This document shows positions 42,017-53,669 of a stretch of 64,000 nucleotides of DNA, piece by piece. The notes beneath the pieces were generated by a model that saw only the letters and a program-made list of their open reading frames with translations, did not search any database and had not been told where the DNA came from. Numbering within the stretch: position 1 is the stretch's first letter; every line of letters begins with the position of its first letter. The DNA lies in NCBI GenBank assembly GCA_017506865.1, contig JAFCMP010000090.1, positions 310,001 to 374,000 of the forward strand, given 5' to 3'. The translations under genes and the position numbers were made by a program. Source of the DNA: Tribonema minus. Taxonomy: Eukaryota > Sar > Xanthophyceae > Tribonematales > Tribonemataceae.

Positions 42017-45000
42017 ACACTCTGCTGATAGACCAGAGCTTCTAAAGGCTGCGCAGATCAGCTATGCGTGGCGTGCGCATCGGGGGTGGGGGGGACGTAA
42101 TTAGGGTTGAGCTAACCCTAGACAGCTGCCGTGGCGCCTGCATGGTGACGGTGCGATCCTGCGAGAGCCACTTTAAAGAGTCGGTCACAGACTGCTGAGT
42201 TTTATGCATGTACCATGCGCTTTCGAGTAGAGAGAATTTGGAGGGCTGGTGGGGGTTGGACTGAGGAGCGTGAACCCAGTGCCCTGTAGCTTTGCACAGC
42301 AACGCTCAGGCCGCACAGAGGAGCATTTTCACAGGCGCGCGCGCGCGTGCTTTCCGTACGCAATGTAGTGTTTCTTCTGTGCAGTAGAAAGAGTTGTCGC
42401 TGCGTAGTCTAGTACCCCGACACCCCGTACAATGCAGCCAGCTAAGTAGCTTTGTCAGTGTAGGACGCCATCACGCTGTGGCATGTGAACGGTCACGGTG
42501 GCACCCCCTCTGCAGACGGAAAGATTGATGTGGTGGTGGATGAGCAGAAAGGTTAATTTGCAGGCACCTCGCCCCGGCTCCCAGTTTTACGCTGGCCGAC
42601 TACTGTTGGCGCAGACATGCTTTTACCGCGCACAACAGTACTAATACAGAGTGCTTCTCTGAATCTGTGGCTGACGGTGAATTGATGCATGCCAGCTCGT
42701 GCTCTCGCCCTGCGGCGCTGGTAACCCTAAATTGAGCTTGGTGTGTGTGCCTTGAGCAAACTCATTTATGTTATCTGTGCATTATATAGGCAGCAAGTAT
42801 GGTGTTGCCATGGCTGACTGGTCATGACGTCCGTGCCAGCCAGCCTTGCTTTCACGACGCATCTGATGTTTGAAACGGAGAGCAGAGCACTTTGTACTTT
42901 GCGCGTGTCATGGTATGGGTTTGCTGTGCCATTGTGCCTGAATAGTTCAGCTGCAATGGTTTGTAACACACAGTGTACATACATGTCACATGATGATTGC
43001 CCATACAGCGTTGGCATTGAACACCAGTTGCATACTAACCTCACATGTACGCCTTCACACACCAACTGTCCTGGTTTAAACATACTTTTAGGCAGTGGGG
43101 AAATCTCAGATGAAGCTGAATGGCACATTTGCGTTAGTAGACAAGGCTACCAGCTGGAGCTGGCCTATTAACACGTGAGACCTTTCCATACTGAACACCC
43201 ATGCCTCGAATGCGAAAAGGTTTGCATACAGAAACCTTGACTACTGTGGATATGATGGCACAGTTTGACTCGTGGCCAATGACTGCAGCAGCGGCGACCA
43301 CGGTCATTGGTGGAAGGCACTTGCGGCTATCCACTCCTTGTCACCTAGAGCTCTACAATCTTTTGATTCATTTCCATGCATAAGATGCTGGGCAAGCAGA
43401 TGCTTTTCAGAGCCTGGCTTGCACCTGCATGTACAATCACATTGGAAATGTCAAGGTTTGTTTCGCTGAAAGATTATTCATCACACCCTGCGCCACCTTA
43501 ATTGTTGCACACAGCAATTGACACGCAGATCGCCTGACAGCACATGCACTGGCAGCAGGGGCATGCCGATCACGCAACGCAACAGCTGACAAACCAGAAC
43601 ACCGCATGAGTCTGCGTTCACAGGCAGATTTATCTCCCAGTATGACCGTGGCACTCAGAGGTATCACCACAACCGCAGCACCCGGTGAAAGACGTGTTGC
43701 TGAGGGCACCTGGACAGCGCAGCGACTGCTCACATCCAATGTCCACCTCCAAGCAAACCGCACGCCAACGATCGGATCGCTGCTTCAGTTGCAATTGTCC
43801 ACGCATGCCAGCAGTGTCGCCAACGACGCGCGGCTGTTGCAGCTCGACGCAACGATGCTGAATCTGATGCACGCGCTGCCGCGCAGTCAGCAGCAGGAGC
43901 GTCGCGCGTTCGGTGTGCCGTCTGCACGCGCCGGGATGCCGCCGCGCCAATGAGTTCCCTATGCTGCCATGACCATGACTTCCACACGTGCCTGAACGCC
44001 ACACATACCATCGTCATGTAGGCCGCCACTGGCGTGCACATACCGCGCAGCTGACCTTGCCACGTGTGACTAGTAGTCACCAACTACCACGTGCTGGGAC
44101 GTCATTGATACCATAGTGGCACAGTGCGTTCACATGCTGCGCAGCCGTCTTTCCGACATATGTCAAGCACCGGAGCAAGCACATGGGATAGGCACCATCC
44201 AGCCCGCACACTATAAGCCAAGGCGACGAACCCGTAGAGAGCCCAAGGTCGTCATGTGACCAGCTTAGCAGATGGCGCTGACGAACATGCGAGATGCACA
44301 ATGAATGGAACATGCACGCAACTAGGATTGGCACTCGGTGAGCTGAAGCCAGGCACCTGGCGAGCGCAATGAGAGTTGCTGCGCTCACTTGGGCTCTCAT
44401 CGAGCCATGAGAGCACAGCGTATGAGTTGTCCATCTACCAGCCACGTCGCGAGGCAGAGCGGAGAGCACACAGCGACTCTGGTGACGTCCTTCGGCACAT
44501 GGGCTCAGAAGGCGAGATGCGGGCCAGTTGACGTACGTAAAACCTTGGCACCAACGGCGACGTACACAGTGGAGCCAGGCGTAGCCCACTCGAAGTAGCG
44601 AAGACTGCCACGCCCATGCGGGTTCAAGTCCTTTTGCGATGCCGACAGATCCAAGCTTGTGGCAGCTGCGTGGCACCTGCAGATCACACGGCCGGACGCG
44701 CACGTTTGCAGCGCTGACGTGAGCCCGCAGTTGGTGTACAAGCAGTCTTGAGCATTTGTGAGCGCAAGGCTAGTCCAGTGCATTTCGATATTGGAGTGGA
44801 TATCAAATGCATTTCGTCATTGGGCGTGCGCTTGCATGTGGTGGTCGCCATACATTCCAGTCATGCATAACAGCCTTAATAACATATGCCAAAATCACAT
44901 GCTCTATTGCAGCGTTGCGTTGCAATACATCCTGGGAGTACTCCCTTACTGTTGACATCTAATGGGCTGATAACTTGTCATGTGCTGTAGCCTGGGAAAG

Positions 45001-45600
45001 TAATCCATGACGTGAGTTGATTGAAAAGTTACGGCACTGCATGATAAGCTTGCAGTAGCTGAGCAGCGCCTCATTGGGCTACAATCGCGTTGATGAAATG
45101 TGTGGTTGCTAAATGGCTTACGCGCCACTGACACAGGGCGGGCTCGCAAAGTGAACAACCATAAATAAAACCTCAATGTTGCACCGGCATGAAACCTTCC
45201 CTCGGTGTGAATGCTCGAGAGCTGGGGATTAAGTGGTGCGTTTCTGTACAACATGGTTCAGTTGACCAAGCTCGATTTTGCATGCGCATTGTAGTTCGAC
45301 ATATGCGCGGCCAACAAAGTGAGAAAGAGCCAAGAGCATTGTGGGAAGCTCAGGCAGCACCCAGCCAGATGGCTAGGCCCTACATACAGACGTGACAGAA
45401 TTTGTGTTGACGTTCGCAAGGCTTCCAATCTAGGTAGCCCACGACAACATATGCCTGCAGGATCACGGAGGCTCACCTCTGGAGTATCTTCGTGTCAAGT
45501 GCCGCTGGCCCTGCGACGCTCCACCACCTCCCGAAGCACGAAGGCACTGGCTGCCTGCTTGAAAAGGCTGAGAAGATCCTAGGCGAGAATGGGTCATAGC
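42017..45600. other. No convincing gene
   Basis: It has a small telomere-like palindrome (ATTAGGGTTGAGCTAACCCTA at about 42100-42120). An open frame from an ATG at 43606 to 43953 (115 codons) has no recognised domain. A long minus-strand frame at 44077-44703 has no ATG at its 5' end. Codon use here is more A/T-ending than in the genes to the left. Confidence 0.5.
43606..43953 (+). CDS. Hypothetical open frame, 115 codons
   Basis: It starts with an ATG and has a mixed polar composition (HLQANRTPTIGSLLQLQL). The opposite strand is open over the same interval. There is no domain, splice context or neighbour that supports it, so it may be chance. Confidence 0.2.
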   Translation: MSLRSQADLSPSMTVALRGITTTAAPGERRVAEGTWTAQRLLTSNVHLQANRTPTIGSLLQLQLSTHASSVANDARLLQLDATMLNLMHALPRSQQQERRAFGVPSARAGMPPRQ

Positions 45601-45669
45601 GTGGGCATCCCGAGATCCTCGCGGTGAGAGTGGACCTCAGCCGCAACAGTGAACGTCAGCCACAGCTTT

Positions 45670-46095
45670 TTTCGCAGCGCCGAACTGAGCGCTGCCTTGG
45701 GGATCTGGTGAGTGAAAGCACTTATCAACGGCAGGTATCGCTTACTTGCATTATACGAGTGCTAGCTTTCCGCAGAGCAGGAAGAAGACAGAGAGTGTAC
45801 CTGTTGTCGTGCGGAGCAAGAGCTGTACACCCGTCGTGCCAGAGGCGGGCGCGCTCAACGCATGTCAGCTCAGCCACAATCCTAGCAGGCTGCTGGCATG
45901 GTCCTTGAGGGCCAAGGCGGTCTCCCACGCCACCTATGGGCAGCTTGCAGGGCGTTCAAAGGCGAGTCGCATCAGCTGCCGACAGTTGGTGAAGGTCATG
46001 AGTCATGCCTGAAGCATAACTCCTGGCTGAAGATTGGCACTGCAATTGTGTAGGGGCAAGAACCAGGGGGCTCCTGCCCACGGCATGGAACTCTG
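45670..46095 (+). repeat. Diverged repeat R1, copy 1
   Basis: Blocks GAGCGCTG-CTT, GAAAGCACTT, TTTCCGCAGA, TGTTGTCGTGCG, CCGTCGTGCCA, CAGCTGCCGACAG and GTCATGCCTGAA-CATAAC occur in the same order at 48185-48640. A shorter piece is at about 50625-50680. Confidence 0.75.
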
Positions 46096-46509
46096 AGTCG
46101 GCGTTTGCTGCATGTGCATCGACTGCTCACTCGCTCATCGTTACACATTCCTGTTATTCTTGCATCTCGCAGTGAGCACGCGGCGTCAGGCGGTGGTCTG
46201 AGACAGCAACTGCCACACAACGCTGTCAGTGTAATCTAGATTCTGAACAAGCAGGAGCCTTTTACCCTAGAACATACCTCGGAGTACTTGCAATGCATTA
46301 GCGTAACTCCGACTGCGCATTGGCCCCCCAGCCACTGAACCTGCGCACAACCAGAGCATCACGCATGTGCTGGTCACAAGGAACGTGGCCACCCCCCAAA
46401 ACTGCGCGAACATCCTGCTTTATCAGTAAGCTCGTGGCAATATCAGATTACCCATGGTACAGATGCCACGCTTTTCACACTAGGTGATTAAAACTACTTC
46501 CACATATGG

Positions 46510-46835
46510 TTATACATTTCACTCACAAACTAGCCCTGTGCGTGTGTCTACAGTACCTTTTGCACTCCTCAGCGCCGACTACGGTGTGTTAAAGGCATGG
46601 CTGACAAGCGTGGATGAAGGCGTGCTAGACCAATTCCGTACGCCCGCGTTGCTCAGCATGGGACGACAGCTGGCGCCTAATGGACGTAGTGCAAGCAACC
46701 TGCACGCATGGTGGTAGCGGTCATCACAGACTGACCAGGCATGCCTAGGGACGACGTTCATCATCTTCAAGAAGGCCCACGTGCCACCCGGCAACAGGTG
46801 CACTACAGATAACTGTTTGTGGGGGTACATAGCTT
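46510..46835 (+). repeat. Protein-like repeat R2, copy 1
   Basis: The plus strand reads FALLSADYGVLKAWLTSVDE and, after a break, FKKAHVPPGNRC. Two minus-strand copies follow at 46985-47316 and 47420-47770. The shared pattern is FALLS-DYxVxKAWLTS-DE--LDQF ... FKKAHVPP ... LWGYI. It looks like coding sequence of an unidentified dispersed element or gene family. Confidence 0.6.
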
Positions 46836-46984
46836 CTTGCCATTTTGCTCAAGTGCCGGTTTCGGGCCTGCTGGGGCCACCATCCCCTAATCTAAATTAT
46901 GTGGGGCGCTTACTCGCCATCATATACGGTATTTGACATTGACGCTGTAGTCCTGTTGAAATCTGTCATGATCCCTCCCCCCCA

Positions 46985-47316
46985 AATGTAATGGCAAGAA
47001 GCAATGTGGCCCCACAAGCAGACATACATAGCGCACCTGTCGTCTGCTGGCACATGGGCCTTCTGGAACATGGTGAATGTCGTCTAGAGGCGTGCCTGGT
47101 CAACCTGCGATGACTGCTGCCAGCAGGCGAGCAGGTTGGTTGCACGATCTCATCGTGCGGCAGTTGTCCTCCCATGCCAACTGGCGAGTGCGTGCAGAAC
47201 TGGTCCAGTACGTCGTCATTGATGCTTGTCAGCCATGCCTTGTATACACTGTAGTCGTCGCTGAGGAGTGCAACAGGCGGGACCACGCACAGGGCTGGTT
47301 TGTTAGTGATGTGCAC
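46985..47316 (-). repeat. Protein-like repeat R2, copy 2
   Basis: The minus strand reads VALLSDDYSVYKAWLTSIND and VLDQFCTHSPVGMGGQL. It is in inverted orientation to copy 1. The 3' half has lost the common frame. Confidence 0.6.
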
Positions 47317-47419
47317 ATTATGTTCTGAGCGAGGGACCCTTCAGGGCGCAAGCTTTTTGAGCCATGCTGCGCACGAGTCTCCGCACTACCTTGTGTGCAT
47401 TGCTTCTTGCACGATCTCC

Positions 47420-47770
47420 ATCGTGCGGCAGTTGTCCTCCCATGCCGACTGGAGCAATGTACCCCCACAAAGAGTCACGCATAGCGCATCTGTCATCTGG
47501 TGGCACATGGGCCTTCTTGAATTCAATGAACACTATCCACAGGCGTGCACGGTCAGCCTGCGATGACTGCTCCCACCATGCGAGCAGGTTGCTCGCACAA
47601 TCTCCATCGTGCAACAGTTGTCCTCCCATGCCGACTGGCGCATGAGTGCAAAACTGGTCAAGCGTGGCTTCATCCGCGCTTGTCAGCCATGCCTTGAACA
47701 CACCGTAATCGACGCTGAGGAGCGCAAAAGGCAGGAACACGCGCAGGGCTGGTTGTGAGTACGGTGTCAC
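47420..47770 (-). repeat. Protein-like repeat R2, copy 3 (best preserved)
   Basis: A continuous minus-strand frame has FALLSVDYGVFKAWLTSADE, LDQFCTHAPVGMGGQLL, RLWIVFIEFKKAHVPP and SLWGYI. The segment VFIEFKKA faintly recalls reverse-transcriptase motif A of LINE elements, but the key aspartates are not evident and no family is assigned. Confidence 0.6.
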
Positions 47771-48157
47771 ACCATTACGTGGAAGTGATTGTACTCACAT
47801 GGTGAAATCATGGCATCTACTTTCATCGGTTAAGTTGACATTGCCACAAGCACACTGATGAAGCAGTATGCTCTCAATGGTTGTGAACATACTATCATTG
47901 ATGCCGAGTGCTGTTGTGGCACAGTTCAAAAACCAAGGTGTGCTTGGCAAGTTGGTGCACCACTCGAGCATGCGGGATACGTACTTGTATTGGGATACGT
48001 ACTAGTGAGGTGGTGGGCCACACAACTTGGGGTCTGGGTACTAGACCGTACGACGTAATACCGCAACGACCGTGTGCGCATGCCCTCGCAAATGAATGTG
48101 GTGGCGTTGAACAACACTGCGGTCATGTGAACAACTGAGCTCAACAAGGCGCTCTGC

Positions 48158-48329
48158 AGAATCCAGCTTTTTTTCAGGGGCTGGTTGAGCGCTGTCTTAA
48201 TCTGGCAGAGGGAAAGCACTTGTTAGCGTGGCGTGTGCTAGGTAGAATCCAGCTTTTTTTCAGGGGCTGGTTGAGCGCTGTCTTAATCTGGCAGAGGGAA
48301 AGCACTTGTTAGCGTGGCGTGTGCTAGGT
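48158..48329. repeat. 86-bp unit, two perfect tandem copies
   Basis: The unit starting AGAATCCAGCTTTTTTTCAG at 48158 is repeated exactly at 48244, within repeat R1 copy 2. Perfect identity points to a recent duplication. Confidence 0.97.
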
Positions 48330-48640
48330 TTCCGCAGAAAACAGAGCGTACATCAGGCTGTTGTCGTGCGAAGCCAGAGCTGATACACCCTTCGTGCCAT
48401 GACAAAGCTATGCCATGGCAAAGGTGTGTGCCTTCATTGAAGTCTTCAACATCCTGGCATGGTGGCCAGCGTCCCACGACACCTAATGGGCCTACAGGGC
48501 GATGAAGGTGAGCCAAATCAGCTGCCGACAGCTGGTGAAGGTCACGAGTCATGCCTGAAACATAACCTCTGGCTGACGACTGGCACAGTAGCACAGTAGT
48601 ATGCAGGGGCAAAAACCCGGGCTCCTGCCACGGCATTGCA
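48185..48640 (+). repeat. Diverged repeat R1, copy 2
   Basis: Collinear with 45670-46095, enlarged by the 86-bp duplication. It holds no intact frame of note. Confidence 0.75.
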
Positions 48641-49069
48641 CTCTAAGACCGTGTCAAAACCGGACTCTGGAAGGAACACAGAAGAGGGCTTCAACAGTTA
48701 CACCAATCCAGCAGGACTACGACCTCCAGCCTCCATGCTATGATGCTGATGCCTAAGTGGATGTGTGACTGTCAACTTTTTGTGCACAGGACATGTCGCA
48801 GACCTGACAGCCGGCACGGGCTGACTTGCCATTCAATGAGGTCCTGAACAGTCTCCAGCAAGCGTGCTACAGATTTGGGGCACCCACTTCAACGGTGGCC
48901 GCGTCGTGAGATCCAAGTTGTACAACTGGATGTTGAACACAACCTGTACATGGCCTACTCTCACTGTTGTGCTGATCGTTATCAGTTGGTTCTCTGCAGA
49001 GTTGAAAGAACCCAGGACAGCCTTGCTTTCTCGAGATCATGCCACATGAACATCATTTTACGTAATGCT

Positions 49070-49335
49070 CATTCTCCTTTGCCAGAATGAACCATGACAG
49101 GGGTTTCAAGAACTGGCAGCAGAGGTTGTGCTCGACGTGAAGAAGCAACACCAAGCCTCGCAGCGTCCAGTTTCCACAGTGACCTCAAAGACTGCAAGTA
49201 CTGCAGCAGCGCACTCTCTACAGACAAGCATGCTGCGGATAGTTGCGCACTGATGTGGGAGGTGTTAGGGGTGCTTGACTTGATGTAGATGCGACCACGT
49301 GCTCGTAGTACACACCTGTGCATACATGCTGTGCG
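49070..49335 (-). repeat. Inverted partial copy of the 56-61 kb tandem repeat
   Basis: On the minus strand, CATCAAGTCAAGCACCCCTAACACC, GCAACTATCCGCAGCATGCTTG and CCTGTAGA-type blocks match the units at 56680, 58630 and 60920. Confidence 0.75.
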
Positions 49336-49497
49336 CAAAGCTCAGACGAGAATACAGATTGCCTGAACCCACTACTGTAACAGGAGTAGAAGTCATACAG
49401 GATATCATTGTGCTGCGCTGACTTGGTGTTGGTGTGCGTCGGTTTTGTGTTCAAGTTGAGCAACAACCACCAAATGGCGGAAGCAGCCGCCTGGTTT

Positions 49498-50253
49498 TGT
49501 GAGCATCGTAATTGGTGTGGTTATAGTGCTGCTGGTTTGCATGATTGGTGCGCGGCTTTTACCACTGCGGAATCTGCTAAGCACTTTTGTCCCGCTGTTG
49601 CAGGTGGCGACGCTGGGGTGGATGCTGCCATTTACCAGCAGGTTTCCAAGTCTATCAAAACAAGAAGGCCAAGGCAAAGGCGAAGAGGGCTCTATCTACA
49701 GGTACTTGATTTGACTTTGTCCAATGATTATGCGTACCACGGCGTTATGTGTGTGTGTGAAAATGTCTCTGCATTGACAAAAGAAATGCCTGATGCAAGA
49801 TCATCAAGGTGCGCGCTTAGCTTCTAGAGGCCTGTATACCATGCAGAGACGATGTATGCATGCTTGCTTATCTACCGCTGCAGTGTGCATGGCACGGCTT
49901 GGTAGTCTAGGCCCAATCAACCACTCGGGGCCTCTAGTATTCAAGCGCGCACGCACCTTGAAGTTCAAGCATTACTTGAAGTCAATGCAGACACTTTCCA
50001 AGCACACACCTTACGCCGTAGTACGCATGATCAATCCGGCACAGTCAAATGAAATACCTGTCTAGCCCTCTTTGCCTTTGCCTTGACCTTTTTGTGACTA
50101 GACTTGGCGCCCTGCTGTACAATGGCAGCGTCCACCCCAGCGTCACCATCTGCAACAGAACAGCAGTGCTTAGCACATTCCGCAGTGGTGAAAGCCTTGC
50201 AATATCCGCACAAAAACACCAGTACTATAACCACATGAATCATGATGCTCGCA
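49498..50253. repeat. Foldback structure: inverted arms of about 330 bp
   Basis: The left arm 49498-49832 and right arm 49929-50253 are diverged reverse complements (for example ACCACTGCGGAAT-TGCTAAGCAC, ATGCGTAC-ACGGCGT, CAAGGTGCG and TCTAGAGGCC read outwards in both). A spacer of about 96 bp separates them. Both arms carry the same protein-like frame (FTTAESAKHFC / FTTAECAKHCC; GGDAGVDAAI / DGDAGVDAAI) followed by a Lys/Arg-rich stretch, so the arms are an inverted duplication of a coding fragment rather than simple terminal repeats. Confidence 0.8.
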
Positions 50254-50327
50254 AATGTAGACTGGGGATAGTGACCGCACGTTGAGCATCTGTTAATCCC
50301 AGCAGCACTGGCTCAATCCCCGTGCTC

Positions 50328-50620
50328 TGAAGTACCATAAATGCCCGAGTAACCGCCCCCCGAGCCAGCAGATGACCGCACGCCCATGGGCCTTTACACA
50401 GGGAGGGGCCTGTACAAAGGGGGGGGGGGGCGGGGGGGGGCTTAGCTGCTCCACTTTGAATTGTTAGCTGCAAGGGGGGGCGTTTACATTGTCAAGAGGG
50501 GGGGGGCGAGGGAGGGGGGCTGTACTAGGGCTCATAGAGGCGTTTTCAAGGTGCTGCACAAAATTGTCAGGTGGCGATGGCGGACACCTCTGATAACGGC
50601 GGTGGCGGTGGCAGCTTTTT
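50328..50620 (-). mobile_element. Truncated inverted copy of the TIR element found at 59474-60034
   Basis: It begins with the same end (CATAAATGCCCGAGTAA-CGCC) and continues through CGCCCATGGGC, GGAGGGGCCTGTACA, GGGGCTTAGCTGCTCC and GGGGGCGTTTACA to GACACCTCTGATAACGGCGG. This is the reverse complement of the right half of 59474-60034. The second terminal repeat is not found. Confidence 0.75.
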
Positions 50621-51639
50621 GGGGCATGCTGAGCGCTGCGTTGGATCTGAAAGAGTGAAAGCACTAGTTGGCGGGTGTATCGTCACCCTTATAAGTCATG
50701 CGAGAAGTCGTCGCCTGGCCAGCAACTGCCCTCCAATTGCACTTTCACACAGGATTCATTGAACAACAGCTTCGTGAAAGCGGCCTTCCGGCGTATGGCT
50801 TGCCAGTGAAAAGGATTTCGGGAATCATCTTGGGAAGTATTCAAACAGTTCACGGGAGCTATCATCACTAGTATTCATTTACTGGCAAGGGTGGACTTTT
50901 TTAAGATGGCTGTCAGTGTTCAATTGATACAATCCATTTGTCTGTCGATATCGTGAGCCACCACGTTGAATCTGACCATGCTCAACTCCGGAGCTACCTC
51001 TTCAATTCGCACTATCATTTTGCAACAACTTGTGACTTGTGACTTGGCAGCCATAATCATGAATTCATCCTTTTGATTTGAGTCCACTGTAAGGCGCGCT
51101 GGGTGCGCGTGTGCCGCGTACATGAGCACATTCTGCCATGGGCAGATGCATACCCGGGTCTGAAAGCGCGGACATAGCGATCACGCTCAGGCTGTGCGAC
51201 ACTGCGCTCTGCGAACCACCAGATGACAACGGGTCTCAGCAGTATGCCAAGTCAGCAACAGTTGCATCATCTTCACCAAAAACGCACCAGCGCTCAGCGG
51301 GCTGGCCTGCCGGCGTCTGCTGGTGTGCACAGCATCGTGTCGCTGAGCCGTGTGTAGGCTGCAACCTGCTCACACTTCTGGGCACATGGTAGAACATGGT
51401 GCGCAGAACGTGCTCAGGACACCCTCCCCGTCACAGGCTGCACTGGCAGGGGCCGCCAGGCTTCCGCTAGGAATAGGCTGCTTCAACCGCCTTTGCCTCC
51501 ACGCCCTCTTGCGCGTAGACGTTGAGCTCCAATTGCTCAGTATGCGTGGCCACAGCATCGCTCGAACAAATCGGCCTGCTCCACTTAGGATAATGAAGGC
51601 CAAAAGCTCATGAGTGTAATAGTGATGAGCGTCATCATG

Positions 51640-51760
51640 TAGAGATCGTCACCGAATTTGCTGCAGCTTGTAGATGTCGTCACCGAGTCATCGAGAATGC
51701 TGCAGCTTGTCGCGCCGAATTTGCTGCAGCTTGTAGAATCGACAAACGAGTCAAACGAGA
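51640..51760. repeat. Imperfect short tandem repeats
   Basis: GAATTTGCTGCAGCTTGTAGA and variants with CGTCACCGAGTCA occur three times. On the minus strand they give a repeated TSCSKFG peptide. Confidence 0.7.
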
Positions 51761-52463
51761 CTGAGTGTAAATCGGTTCCGTCGTAGGTGACGCGCACTTC
51801 AAGTTGCAGGTTAAAAAAAGTAGCAGAGAAAAGGAGCTGCCTGAGCGTACGGTAACTTCACTTCATGATGCTGTTGTGAACAATAGAATGAGCTCAGGAC
51901 GCTGCAGCAGGCGGAGCTCTTGATAACACAAGGACAGAATAAGGAGGATACTGGAGCCCATCTGGATCACAAAGCAACTGTGATGGCACATGACTGACAT
52001 GGGAGCACGCCGAGGTGCTTGCCAGGCGAAGTTCATCCAAGCGTCAGGTCTGTCAGGTATGGACGTGAATGCAATGACACCCCCAGAAGTACCTAGCTTG
52101 CCTATCGTTTCTTTCAATGGCGGCAACTTGACGAGCCCTGTCCTATGATGACAAGAGCAGCATGTCCTCTGCTGCTAATGTTGACCTGTAATGCACGGGC
52201 ACGGCACACTGTATGTTCAAGGCAACTCAACTCCACACTGTTTCAGCTACTGACACATAGTGCATGTTCCACATCAAATTAGCTGCAACAGCTGACATCA
52301 GCATGCCTAAGCCCATCACACTGGCATCTAGTACAACGGTTGATGCACAAATACCTGTCCTATCCGTCTTTGAGGAACTGACATGTGAAGCACATGAGCG
52401 CACATGTGCTTAGCACATGCTCTCTCTGACGGCGCCTGACCTGCATTTGTTTCCATACGATGC

Positions 52464-52571
52464 TCCATGTGCACCTTGCATCTGCAGTGGCCAGTAATGC
52501 TGATGGTGACAAGAAGAAGCCACACCGTGTAGGGGCCAACCACGCCAACAAGCACGCAAGGAGCGCAATGT
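52464..52571 (+). repeat. Fragment encoding a Lys/Arg-rich C-terminus (family shared with 54570-54666)
   Basis: The frame from ATG 52464 reads MLHVHLASAV, then DKKKPHRVGANHANKHAR and a stop. The frame at 54569 reads MLHFASSAAAGAPKKNTRRG, then ARANRRAR and a stop. The DNA is alignable, so these are two copies of the end of one unidentified protein, probably from a mobile element. Confidence 0.5.
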
Positions 52572-53013
52572 GAAACGCAGCTCCAAGGCAAACTCAGAAG
52601 GCGGACCTCAAAGAGGATCCTAGAGGTACGTTTTTACAAAGTGCTGTATAAGACTTCGTCAAACTGCCCATCTCTGTGTGTGCGCTAGTGTGCGTGTGCC
52701 TACAGAGTAATAGCCTGATGCGCTTTATCATCTATGAATCAACCGTGTGTATCTTCGGGTGCTCCATCATTCTTGATGCAAGGCTGCGGTGCGCAATCAG
52801 ACCTCTGAGACCACAGGTGTGAAGCCTTCCAATAGACTGCTGCTCAATTGTATTGTGATTGCGTGCAACCAATAGTCATGCCTGCAAAGAATTGATGTAC
52901 TTCGAAGAAGAGCAAGCGGAGTCGGCTGCACGCCACGGCACCAACCACAAGTTACTCGCAGCGGTGAATGGCAATATCTTGTCAGGCTTGCAGCCTGCGG
53001 TGAGCCGTGACCT

Positions 53014-53669
53014 CGCTCATCAAGGAGGCGATGCTTTACTGTTATATAGCCTTTCTCTCTAGCGTCAGCGCCTGGCGCCCAGTGACTCCCTCTGCTTATC
53101 TCTATGATATCGGGGTTCACGTAGATAGCCACAATCTCCAGTTCAGGGCCCATCATGGTGACCTTGGCCTGCATGAAAACTTTGAGATGGAGTCTGCGTG
53201 GAGCTGGGTGGCCCTTAGAAGGGTCTGTCTGTGGGGGGAGAGTCTTGCAGCTTTGTTTGGTATCCCTGCTAGTGTGTGGGGGACAGTCGCTTGCGGATGC
53301 TTTGTTGGGGGTGATATGGGAGGCCCGGTGAACCACCGTCCCGCTCATCAAGGAGGCGATGCTTTGCTTAGTTATGTAGCCTTTCTTTCTAGCGTCAGCG
53401 CCTGGCGCCCAGTGACTCCCTCTGCTTATCTTTATGATATCGGGGTTCACGTAGATAGCCACAATCTCCAGTTTAGGGCCCATTATGGTGACCTTGGCCT
53501 GCATGAAAACTTTGAGATGGAGTCTGCGTGGAGCTGGGTGGCCCTCAGACGGGTGCCCTCAGACGGGTCTGTCTGTGGGGGGAGAGTCTTGTAGCTTTGT
53601 TTGGTATCCCTGCTAGTATGTGGGGGACAGTCGCTTGCGGGTGCTTTGTTGGGGTGATGTGGGGGGCGG
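53014..53669. repeat. 328-bp unit, two tandem copies
   Basis: The unit starting CGCTCATCAAGGAGGCGATG at 53014 recurs at 53342 with few differences. A small duplication (GCCCTCAGACGGGT twice) at about 53541-53568 is found only in the second copy. Minus-strand frames in both copies read LEIVAIYVNPDII...GADAR-KGY, resembling coding sequence of an unidentified element. Confidence 0.9.

Noticed and set aside
44600-44645. GGGTTCAAGTCC resembling a tRNA B box
   Set aside because: No matching A box, acceptor stem or anticodon arm could be built around it.
44077-44703. Long minus-strand open frame (208 codons)
   Set aside because: It begins with GTG, has no ATG near its 5' end, no domain, and composition like the non-coding surroundings.
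52797-53504. 235-codon minus-strand open frame as a gene
   Set aside because: It spans the 328-bp tandem repeat and owes its length to the duplication; kept only as a repeat with protein-like content.
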